A DNA stretch of 5,207 nucleotides from Sphingomonadaceae bacterium (lineage in GTDB: Bacteria; Pseudomonadota; Alphaproteobacteria; Sphingomonadales; Sphingomonadaceae). The position numbers were made by a program, and so were the translations under genes. The stretch lies in assembly GCA_019245455.1 (NCBI GenBank), contig JAFARM010000257.1, forward strand, positions 1 through 5,207. Reading direction: 5' to 3'. Below, in pieces: positions 1-5,207 of the stretch. The notes beneath the pieces are model-generated. The model ran no database searches. It had not been told where the DNA came from and saw only the letters and a program-made list of their open reading frames with translations. The first letter of the stretch is position 1. Every line of letters starts with the position of its first letter.

Positions 1-255
1 GCGGGTGCCGTCGACGGGATCGATGATCCACACCCGCGACCGCGTCAGCCGCGCGCCGTCGCACACCATCTCCTCCGACAACAGGCCGTCGTCGGGGCGG
101 AGCGCGCGCAGCGACTCGACCAGGAAGGCGTTGGCGGTGCGGTCGCCGACCGCTCCGAGCACCGCCGGCGGGTGAAGGCCCGCCGCGCGCACGTCGATCA
201 GGATGCGCCCGGCGGCGGCGGCGAGGTCGGCGGCCAGGGCGGCGTCGTCGCTCAC
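1..255 (-). CDS. cysQ: 3'(2'),5'-bisphosphate nucleotidase CysQ, N-terminal part (cut by window edge)
   Basis: This is the first 85 codons of an inositol-monophosphatase superfamily protein. CysQ-type members hydrolyse 3'-phosphoadenosine 5'-phosphate (PAP), the by-product of PAPS reduction, to AMP in the cytoplasm and so relieve its inhibition of sulfur assimilation. Visible motifs are a GD-x2-AN segment near residues 37-42, the metal-binding LSEE at 59-62, and WIIDPVDGT at 76-84, whose Asp79 and Asp82 normally bind catalytic magnesium. The start is GTG at 255-253. It overlaps the TGA of cysNC by four bases (GTGA), and no Shine-Dalgarno sequence precedes it, so translation is probably coupled to cysNC. 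The position directly behind sulfate-activation genes favours CysQ over a true inositol monophosphatase. The C-terminal two thirds lie outside the window, so substrate specificity cannot be judged from sequence alone. Confidence 0.88.
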   Translation of the reverse strand, partial: MSDDAALAADLAAAAGRILIDVRAAGLHPPAVLGAVGDRTANAFLVESLRALRPDDGLLSEEMVCDGARLTRSRVWIIDPVDGTR

Positions 256-2132
256 GGGATCAGGTAGCGGACGATCCGCTCGGCCGCCGCCTCGGCGTCG
301 AGCGCGGTCGTGTCGATGCGGATCTCGGGCGCGGGCGGCACCTCGTACGGGCTATCGATGCCGGTGAAGTTCGCCAGCCGCCCGGCGCGCGCCTTGGCGT
401 ACAGTCCCTTGACGTCGCGCCGTTCGGCATCGGCGAGCGGCGTATCGATGTGGACCTCGACGAACTCGCCGGGGGCCATCATCTGCCGCACCAAGTCGCG
501 TTCGGCGCGGAACGGCGAGATGAAGGCGGTGATGACGATCAGCCCGGCGTCCGCCATCAGCCGCGCCACCTCGCCGACGCGGCGGATATTCTCGATCCGG
601 TCGGCGTCGGTGAAGCCGAGGTCGCGGTTGAGCCCATGGCGGACGTTGTCGCCGTCGAGCAGGAAGGTGTGGCGGTTCATCCGCACCAGCTTCTTTTCGA
701 CCAGGTTGGCGATGGTCGACTTCCCCGCCCCCGAGATGCCGGTGAACCAAAGTACCTTGGGCGTTTGGTTCTTCAGCGCCGCGCGCACCTCGCGGCCGAC
801 CTCGACGGGCTGGCGGTGGACGTTCTGCGCCCGGCGCAGCGCGAAGTTGAGCATCCCCGCCCCGACCGTCGCGTTGGTCAGCCGGTCGATCAGGATGAAG
901 CCGCCGAGCGTCCGGCTGTCGGCATAGGGCTCGAACACCAGCGGCCGGTCGGTGGCGAGCGTCGCGACGCCGATGGCGTTGAGGTCGAGCGTCCGCGCCG
1001 CCAGCCGGTCGAGCGTGTTGACGTTGACCTTGTACTTGGGCGGCTGCAGCGTCGCCGCGACCGTCTGCGTCGCCAGCTTGAGCCAGTACGATCGGCCGGG
1101 GAGCAGGTCCTCCTCGGCGAGCCAGACGACCGTCGCCTCGAATTGGTCGGCAGCCATCGGCGGATCGCCGGCGGCGGCGATGACATCGCCGCGCGAACAG
1201 TCGATCGCGTCGGCGAGCGTCAGCGTCACCGACTGGCCGGCGACCGCCGCGTCGAGGTCGCCGTCGGCGGTGACGATCCGCGCGACGGTCGACGTGCGCC
1301 CCGACGGGACGACGCGCACGGCGTCGCCCGGACGCACGCTGCCGGCGGCGATCAGGCCAGCGAAGCCGCGGAAGTCGAGGTCGGGGCGGCTGACCCCCTG
1401 CACCGGCAGGCGGAACGGCCGCGCTTGGTCGCGGTCGGCGGCGAGTGGCACGCCTTCCAGATGCTCGATCAGCGTCGGGCCGTCGTACCATGGCATTGCC
1501 GCCGAGCGGGCGACGGCGGTGTCGCCGCGGAACGCCGAAATCGGCAGCGCCGCGACCGCGCCGATGCCGATGCCGTCGGCGAACGGGCGATAGTCGGCAA
1601 CGATCGCGTCGAACGTGGCGCGGTCGTAGTCGACCAGGTCCATCTTGTTGACCGCCAGCACGAACTGCCGGATGCCGAGCAGCTGCGCGAGATAGGAGTG
1701 GCGGCGCGTTTGCGTCAGCACGCCCTTGCGCGCGTCGACCAGGATGACGGCGAGATCGGCCGTCGACGCCCCGGTCACCATGTTGCGCGTGTATTGCTCG
1801 TGCCCCGGCGCGTCGGCGACGATGAAGGTCCGCCGCTCGGTCGCGAAGAAGCGGTAGGCGACGTCGATGGTGATGCCCTGCTCGCGCTCGGCGGCGAGGC
1901 CGTCGACGAGCAGGGCGAAGTCGATCGCCTCCCCCTGCGTGCCGACTGCTTTCGATTCCGCGGCGAGGTCGGCGAGCTGGTCCTCGAACAAGGCCTTGGT
2001 ATCGTGGAGCAGACGGCCGATCAGCGTCGACTTGCCGTCGTCGACCGAGCCGCAGGCGATGAAGCGCAGCAGCCCCTGGTCGCGGTCGCGCCACGAGGCG
2101 TCGGCAGCGATATCAGCGGGGGCCGCGACCAT
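252..2132 (-). CDS. cysNC: Bifunctional sulfate adenylyltransferase subunit 1 / adenylylsulfate kinase (CysN-CysC fusion)
   Basis: This 626-residue cytoplasmic enzyme catalyses two successive steps. The N-terminal CysN domain (about 1-450) is the GTPase subunit that drives ATP sulfurylase with CysD. The C-terminal CysC domain (about 455-626) phosphorylates APS to PAPS. CysN motifs: P-loop GSVDDGKST 28-36, GITID 86-90, DAPGH 107-111, NKMD 162-165 and ISAF 198-201, followed by beta-barrel domains. CysC motifs: P-loop GISGAGKST 465-473, DGDNVRHGL 493-501, ISPFR 538-542 (Ser539 matches the serine phosphorylated in APS kinases), and FTGIDSPYE 589-597. Both active sites look intact, and the length is normal for CysNC/NodQ-type fusions. 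The ATG at 2132-2130 shares one base with the cysD TGA and has an AGGAGGGG site eight bases upstream. The same frame stays open for about 830 bases upstream, but that stretch is a shadow of cysD. NodQ is the name used for rhizobial Nod-factor sulfation homologues; nothing here suggests that role. Confidence 0.97.
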   Translation of the reverse strand: MVAAPADIAADASWRDRDQGLLRFIACGSVDDGKSTLIGRLLHDTKALFEDQLADLAAESKAVGTQGEAIDFALLVDGLAAEREQGITIDVAYRFFATERRTFIVADAPGHEQYTRNMVTGASTADLAVILVDARKGVLTQTRRHSYLAQLLGIRQFVLAVNKMDLVDYDRATFDAIVADYRPFADGIGIGAVAALPISAFRGDTAVARSAAMPWYDGPTLIEHLEGVPLAADRDQARPFRLPVQGVSRPDLDFRGFAGLIAAGSVRPGDAVRVVPSGRTSTVARIVTADGDLDAAVAGQSVTLTLADAIDCSRGDVIAAAGDPPMAADQFEATVVWLAEEDLLPGRSYWLKLATQTVAATLQPPKYKVNVNTLDRLAARTLDLNAIGVATLATDRPLVFEPYADSRTLGGFILIDRLTNATVGAGMLNFALRRAQNVHRQPVEVGREVRAALKNQTPKVLWFTGISGAGKSTIANLVEKKLVRMNRHTFLLDGDNVRHGLNRDLGFTDADRIENIRRVGEVARLMADAGLIVITAFISPFRAERDLVRQMMAPGEFVEVHIDTPLADAERRDVKGLYAKARAGRLANFTGIDSPYEVPPAPEIRIDTTALDAEAAAERIVRYLIP

Positions 2133-3040
2133 CAGAAATACCCCTCCTGCTTCTTGCGCTCGAGGCTCGCGGCCCCGGCGTCGCGGTCGACGGCGCGCCC
2201 CTGCCGTTCCGACGTCCGCGCGACACGCATTTCGTCGATGATCGCGTCGAGCGTCGTCGCCCGGCTCTCGACCGCGCCCGTCAGCGGGTAGCAGCCGAGG
2301 GTGCGGAAGCGGACCCAGCGGTCGACCGGTCGCTCGCCGGGGGCCAGGCGGAAGCGATCGTCGTCGACCATCAGCAGCGTGCCGTCGCGCTCGACCGTCG
2401 GCCGCGGTGCTGCGAAGTAGAGCGGGACGAGCGCGATCTTCTCCCGCGCGATATATTGCCAGACGTCGAGCTCGGTCCAGTTCGACAGCGGGAAGACGCG
2501 GATCGTCTCGCCCGCCGCCTTGCGCGCGTTGTACAGGTTCCACAGCTCGGGCCGCTGGTTCTTGGGGTCCCAGCGATGCGTCGCCGTGCGGAACGAGAAG
2601 ACGCGTTCCTTGGCGCGGCTCTTCTCCTCGTCGCGCCGCGCGCCGCCGAAGGCCGCGTCGAAGCCGTGGTGGTCGAGCGCCTGCTTCAGCCCCTGTGTCT
2701 TCCACAGGTCGGTGTGGAGCGCGCCATGGTCGAACGGGTTGATGCCGCGCGCCTGGGCTTGCGGGTTGACGTGGACGATCAGCGTCATGCCGTTTTCCGC
2801 CGCGACCCGGTCGCGTTCGGCGTACATCGCCTTGAACTTCCACGTCGTGTCGATGTGGAGCAGCGGGAACGGCGGCGGCGCGGGGAAGAACGCCTTCCGC
2901 GCGAGGTGGAGCATGACCGCCGAATCCTTGCCGATCGAATACAGCATGACCGGCCGCTCGCATTCGGCGACGACCTCGCGCAGGATGTGGATGCTCTCCG
3001 CCTCGAGGCGCTGCAGGTGGGTGAGCGTCGCCGCCGTCAT
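2132..3040 (-). CDS. cysD: Sulfate adenylyltransferase subunit 2 (ATP sulfurylase catalytic subunit, CysD)
   Basis: This 302-residue cytoplasmic protein is the adenylyl-transferring subunit of ATP sulfurylase. It forms APS and pyrophosphate from sulfate and ATP, in complex with the CysN GTPase encoded next. It belongs to the PP-loop (PAPS reductase-like) ATP-pyrophosphatase fold: SIGKDS at residues 35-40 is the PP-loop. Other family blocks are HIDTTWKF 62-69, [16 protein letters not shown] 131-146, SNWTELDVW 186-194, RTLGCYP 246-252 and the C-terminal KKQEGYF. The length is normal. The ATG at 3040-3038 gives the usual N-terminus ([13 protein letters not shown]). Purine-rich GGGAG and GAGGGG runs precede it at 11- and 3-base spacing, neither ideal. 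An in-frame GTG seven codons upstream is a less likely alternative. It is first in the cysD-cysNC-cysQ operon and overlaps cysNC by one base. Confidence 0.97.
   Translation of the reverse strand: MTAATLTHLQRLEAESIHILREVVAECERPVMLYSIGKDSAVMLHLARKAFFPAPPPFPLLHIDTTWKFKAMYAERDRVAAENGMTLIVHVNPQAQARGINPFDHGALHTDLWKTQGLKQALDHHGFDAAFGGARRDEEKSRAKERVFSFRTATHRWDPKNQRPELWNLYNARKAAGETIRVFPLSNWTELDVWQYIAREKIALVPLYFAAPRPTVERDGTLLMVDDDRFRLAPGERPVDRWVRFRTLGCYPLTGAVESRATTLDAIIDEMRVARTSERQGRAVDRDAGAASLERKKQEGYF
2141..2148 (-). promoter_or_regulatory. Ribosome binding site of cysNC, inside the 3' end of cysD
   Basis: The minus strand reads AGGAGGGG eight bases before the cysNC ATG, a near-ideal Shine-Dalgarno site. 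It is formed by the codons for the KQEG part of the CysD C-terminus (KKQEGYF). It decides the cysNC start against the much longer open frame that continues upstream. Confidence 0.8.
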
Positions 3041-3122
3041 CGTCCCCTCGTCTCCCGCCACCGCTCTACCTGCGCGCTTCCTGCCGCGGGGGCGAGTTTT
3101 TCTTGTCGGCGCGATACCGCGC
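3041..3122 (-). other. Intergenic region between oxyR and cysD
   Basis: This 82-base gap should hold any private promoter of the cys operon, but I see no convincing -35/-10 pair. It starts with a 5-bp dyad (3109-3113 with 3118-3122, four-base loop) directly after the oxyR stop. On the minus strand an A5 tract follows (3097-3101). There is no T-run after the dyad, so it does not look like an intrinsic terminator, and read-through from oxyR into cysD is possible. The cysD-proximal part is purine-rich. Confidence 0.6.
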
Positions 3123-4025
3123 TCAGCCGGCCATCGCCGCCAGCAGGGCGTCGGCGAGCAGGGCGAACTCGGCCGCGCGCGGGCTGCTGCCGCGCCACGC
3201 CAGCGCGATCTCGCGGTGGGCGGCCGCACCGGCGAGCGGACGCGCCACGACCGGCGTGCCGGACAGGATGCCGGCGTCCAGGGCCATCTTCGGCACCAGC
3301 GTCAGCCCGAGCCGGTTCGCCACCATCTGCACCAGCGTGTGGAGCGAGGTGCCGAGGATCGCCGCGTCGCCGCGCAGGTCCGGCCGGCCGCAGGCGGCAA
3401 GCGCATGGTCCTTCAGGCAGTGCCCGTCCTCGAGCAGCAGCAGCCGCGCCGGGTCGATCGACGCCGGGCGCACCGTCGCGGGGGCATCGGGAAAATCGTC
3501 GGGATGGAAGGCGAGGAACAGGGGGTCGTCGACCAGCCGCCGCGTCGCGACGTCGCCACACCCCCACGGCAGCGCCAGCAGGACGCAGTCGAGCTGCCCG
3601 CGCGCCAGTGCCTCGCACGCCGCGCCACTCGTCTCCTCGCGCAGGTAGAGCTTGAGATCGGGGTAGGCGGCGCGCAGCTTCGGCAACAGGCGCGGCAGGA
3701 GGAAGGGCGCGATCGTCGGGATGACGCCGAGCCGCAGCTCGCCCCCCAGCGGCTTGGCGGCGGCGCGGGCGAGTTCGCTGAGTTCGTCGGCTTCGCGCAG
3801 GACGGCGTACGCCTTGGCCGCGACGCGCTCGCCGAGCGGGGTGAACCGCACCACCCGGCGCGTCCGCTCGACGAGCGTCACGCCGAGCAGCGTCTCGAGT
3901 TCGCGCAGGCCCGCCGACAGCGTCGACTGGGTGACGAAGCTCGCCGCCGCCGCGCGGCCAAAGTGTCCGGTCTGGTGCAGCGCGGTCAGGTATTGCAGCT
4001 GTTTCAACGTCGGCAGGAAGTTCAT
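3123..4025 (-). CDS. oxyR: Hydrogen-peroxide-responsive LysR-family regulator OxyR
   Basis: This 300-residue cytoplasmic DNA-binding regulator has an N-terminal LysR winged helix-turn-helix (about 5-64: [38 protein letters not shown]) and a C-terminal sensor domain (about 94-295). The decisive feature is [12 protein letters not shown] at 201-212. It matches the E. coli OxyR block around Cys199 and Cys208, with the same nine-residue spacing (here Cys203 and Cys212). In the family this pair forms a disulfide on peroxide exposure and switches on antioxidant genes. [11 protein letters not shown] (101-111) is also OxyR-like. Further cysteines are at 137, 147 and 156; Cys147 aligns with E. coli Cys143. 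I chose the ATG at 4025-4023 because it gives the expected N-terminus. A GTG at 4043-4041 would add six residues but lies in a hairpin arm. No Shine-Dalgarno sequence is visible before either start. The gene lies 82 bases upstream of cysD in the same orientation. Confidence 0.93.
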   Translation of the reverse strand: MNFLPTLKQLQYLTALHQTGHFGRAAAASFVTQSTLSAGLRELETLLGVTLVERTRRVVRFTPLGERVAAKAYAVLREADELSELARAAAKPLGGELRLGVIPTIAPFLLPRLLPKLRAAYPDLKLYLREETSGAACEALARGQLDCVLLALPWGCGDVATRRLVDDPLFLAFHPDDFPDAPATVRPASIDPARLLLLEDGHCLKDHALAACGRPDLRGDAAILGTSLHTLVQMVANRLGLTLVPKMALDAGILSGTPVVARPLAGAAAHREIALAWRGSSPRAAEFALLADALLAAMAG

Positions 4026-4041
4026 CGCGCCGGCATCTGGC

Positions 4042-4080
4042 ACAAGAACGGCGGCCCGTCACCGGGCCGCCGTCGCTTGT
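4042..4080 (-). terminator. Strong hairpin after the PRC-barrel gene, probable terminator and possible oxyR leader structure
   Basis: A perfect 11-bp GC-rich stem (4048-4058 paired with 4063-4073, loop 4059-4062, GTGA on the minus strand) is extended by a further 5-bp stem (4042-4046 with 4076-4080) across a one/two-base internal loop. It starts 16 bases after the PRC-barrel stop codon. On the minus strand the core stem is followed by TTCTTGT, a short imperfect T-rich tail, so it fits a rho-independent terminator, though a weak one. It also ends 16 bases before the oxyR ATG, so any transcript reading through would carry it in the oxyR leader. Confidence 0.7.
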
Positions 4081-4095
4081 CCGCGGTCAAACCGG

Positions 4096-5058
4096 TCAGA
4101 AGTTGCGGTTCGACCCCATGCCCGTCGACGCCATGCCCGACGAGCCGGCTCCCGTCGTCGAGCCGATGGCGTCGGCCGCCTCGACCCCGGTGGCACTGCC
4201 GAAGCGGCGCTGGCCGGTCAGCGTCTCGCCGGTATCGCTGTCGACCGCGCCGCCGCGATACGGGCTGCCGCCCTGGTCGCTGACCCGCCGCCGGTCGAGG
4301 TCGACGCCGTAATAGCTGTCGACCTCGCGCCGCCGGTCGCTGCCGCCGTCGAACGTATCGACCTCGTCGCGGCTGTAGTTCGGCGCATGGCGCAGGTCGT
4401 CGGCCGAGTGCTGGACGTTGTAGCCGCTCTTCCGCTCGTCGTAGGTCAGCACGTCCCACGGCAGCGGATGATAGCGCTCGCCGATGCCGAGGAAGCCGCC
4501 GAACGACATGACGGCATAGGCGACCTTGCCCGACCGCTTGTTGAGCATGATCGAGTCGATCGTGCCCAGCCGCTCGCCGCTGGCGTCATAGACCGCCGTG
4601 CCGATGACCTTGTCAGCCGAGATCAGCGTGCCCGACTCGTCGGCGGTGACGTCGTCGGTGCGGTCGCGGCCCAGACCGTCGCGATTGTCGCCCATCGCGT
4701 GGTGGCTGCCCTGCCCGGCCGTGCCGGCCGGCAGGTCGCTGTTCCACGTCCCCTGTCCGCTCGCGCTGCTGTCGCGGAAGGTGCCGCCCTGCGTGCCCTG
4801 GCCTGGCGTGAAGCTGCCCTGGCTGCCCGTCGCGCTTTCGCCGATCTGGCCGTGCTCCGCCTGGATGCCCGGTGCCATGGTGCTCGTGCCGGGCTGGCGC
4901 TGGTCGTCGCCGATGCCGCGCCCGGCGCCGTGACTGGTGTCCTGGACGGTCAGGCCGTCGTCGTATTCAGGGCTGCGGGCGGTGCCCGGCACGGTGCCGG
5001 CCTGGCTCTGGCTGCCAAAGCCCTGGTTCTGCGAAGTGCCGCGATCATCGCTGTTCAT
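4096..5058 (-). CDS. PRC-barrel domain protein with long low-complexity termini
   Basis: This 320-residue protein has a single PRC-barrel domain at about 144-215: TLISADKVIGTAVYDASGE, LGTIDSIML, SGKVAYAVMSFGGFLGIGERYHPLPWDVL. PRC-barrels are small beta-barrels, best known from photosynthetic reaction centre subunit H and RimM. Stand-alone bacterial versions have mostly unknown roles, often linked to stress. Residues 1-140 are a Gly/Ser/Gln/Thr/Asp-rich stretch with hardly any hydrophobic residues, probably disordered. Residues 216-320 are charged, with DRRR repeats, then Gly/Ser-rich at the end. There is no signal peptide, membrane segment or cysteine, so it is probably cytoplasmic. Many stand-alone PRC proteins are, as I recall, about half this length. 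The ATG at 5058-5056 has an excellent AAGGAGGA site six bases upstream. A candidate EcfG-type promoter lies about 50 bases upstream and a hairpin follows the stop, suggesting a single-gene stress-induced unit. The molecular function is unknown. Confidence 0.85.
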   Translation of the reverse strand: MNSDDRGTSQNQGFGSQSQAGTVPGTARSPEYDDGLTVQDTSHGAGRGIGDDQRQPGTSTMAPGIQAEHGQIGESATGSQGSFTPGQGTQGGTFRDSSASGQGTWNSDLPAGTAGQGSHHAMGDNRDGLGRDRTDDVTADESGTLISADKVIGTAVYDASGERLGTIDSIMLNKRSGKVAYAVMSFGGFLGIGERYHPLPWDVLTYDERKSGYNVQHSADDLRHAPNYSRDEVDTFDGGSDRRREVDSYYGVDLDRRRVSDQGGSPYRGGAVDSDTGETLTGQRRFGSATGVEAADAIGSTTGAGSSGMASTGMGSNRNF

Positions 5059-5064
5059 CGCACG

Positions 5065-5072
5065 TCCTCCTT
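5065..5072 (-). promoter_or_regulatory. Ribosome binding site of the PRC-barrel gene
   Basis: AAGGAGGA on the minus strand, six bases before the ATG, is the strongest Shine-Dalgarno site in the window. It fixes this start codon and suggests high translation once the gene is transcribed. Confidence 0.85.
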
Positions 5073-5109
5073 TTCTGCCGCCGCTGGAACGCGCCGGCCC
5101 GCCCCGAAG

Positions 5110-5134
5110 AACAAGTGCGCGACGGCAACGTTCC
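5110..5134 (-). promoter_or_regulatory. Candidate EcfG-type (general stress response) promoter
   Basis: The minus strand carries GGAAC (5134-5130), 17 bases, then GTT (5112-5110). The known alphaproteobacterial EcfG/SigT consensus is GGAAC, 16-17 bases, CGTT. This site matches the -35 perfectly and has TGTT in place of CGTT at the -10. It ends about 50 bases before the start codon of the PRC-barrel gene, a sensible leader length. An imperfect dyad (5123-5127 with 5138-5142) spans the -35. The assignment rests on motif and position only. Confidence 0.55.
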
Positions 5135-5207
5135 GGCTGCCGAGCGTTCGGATGCGGCAGGCTGGCGCTTGGCCGGCCAACGGGTTATGAGCGTGACTTG
5201 AATGACG
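5135..5207. other. Non-coding end of the window with a 12-bp palindrome
   Basis: No gene is recognisable on either strand. The only clear feature is the perfect palindrome TTGGCCGGCCAA at 5169-5180, about 35 bases upstream of the candidate promoter -35. It could be a regulator site or chance in GC-rich DNA. Confidence 0.5.

Noticed and set aside
267..279. 5-bp inverted repeat with a three-base loop just before the cysQ start
   Set aside because: It is short, lies inside the coding end of cysNC and is of a size expected by chance in GC-rich sequence.
450..2291. Long plus-strand open frame (613 codons) opposite cysNC
   Set aside because: Its translation is biased low-complexity Arg/Asp/Val sequence lying antisense to a certain gene; long antisense frames are expected in DNA this rich in G and C.
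2133..2963. Open frame extending cysNC upstream by 277 codons on the minus strand
   Set aside because: It overlaps cysD in another frame, is Arg/Pro/Ala-rich without family motifs, and the clear ribosome binding site and conserved CysN N-terminus fix the start at 2132.
3097..3101. T5 run on the plus strand as a terminator tail
   Set aside because: No convincing stem precedes it on the plus strand and no plus-strand gene is there to terminate.
4085..4090. TTGACC on the minus strand as a -35 element for oxyR
   Set aside because: No -10-like sequence follows at a suitable distance; the hairpin occupies that position.
2520..4283. Long plus-strand open frame (587 codons) opposite cysD and oxyR
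   Set aside because: It crosses two well-supported genes and the intergenic gaps, has no recognisable domain, and has the composition of a GC-driven shadow frame.
3721..5190. Long plus-strand open frame (489 codons) opposite oxyR and the PRC-barrel gene
   Set aside because: It has an Ala/Val/Arg-rich translation with no motif, while the opposite strand has a real domain, start, ribosome binding site and terminator-like hairpin.

Overview
The window is dense, GC-rich chromosomal DNA. All five recognisable genes lie on the minus strand, so transcription runs from high to low coordinates. Two things suggest an alphaproteobacterium, most likely a sphingomonad: the general look of the OxyR, CysD and CysQ proteins, and a promoter-like GGAAC-N17-GTT element of the EcfG (alphaproteobacterial general stress sigma factor) type. 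This placement is from recollection of family sequences, not from a search.

Layout in order of transcription. Bases 5207-5059 are non-coding and carry a candidate EcfG-type promoter and a strong ribosome binding site. They lead into a 320-residue PRC-barrel protein (5058-4096) whose ends are long, hydrophilic and of low complexity. A 70-base gap is mostly filled by a large hairpin (4042-4080), probably the terminator of the PRC gene. Next is an OxyR-type LysR regulator (4025-3123) that keeps both peroxide-sensing cysteines. After an 82-base gap comes a tightly packed sulfate-activation operon: cysD (3040-2132), a fused cysN-cysC (2132-252), and the first 85 codons of a cysQ-like gene (255-1) that runs off the window edge. 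The junctions overlap by 1 and 4 bases.

How the genes work together: CysD and the CysN domain form ATP sulfurylase, which makes adenosine 5'-phosphosulfate (APS) from sulfate with GTP hydrolysis. The CysC domain phosphorylates APS to PAPS. CysQ removes the inhibitory by-product 3'-phosphoadenosine 5'-phosphate. OxyR lies directly upstream in the same direction, with no convincing intrinsic terminator between them, so a link between peroxide sensing and cysteine/thiol supply is possible but unproven. The PRC-barrel gene looks like a separate, stress-regulated unit.

I found no mobile elements, CRISPR arrays, tRNA or rRNA genes and no clearly novel multi-gene system. The most interesting items are the extended PRC-barrel protein with its candidate stress promoter, the hairpin just before oxyR, and the oxyR-cys arrangement.
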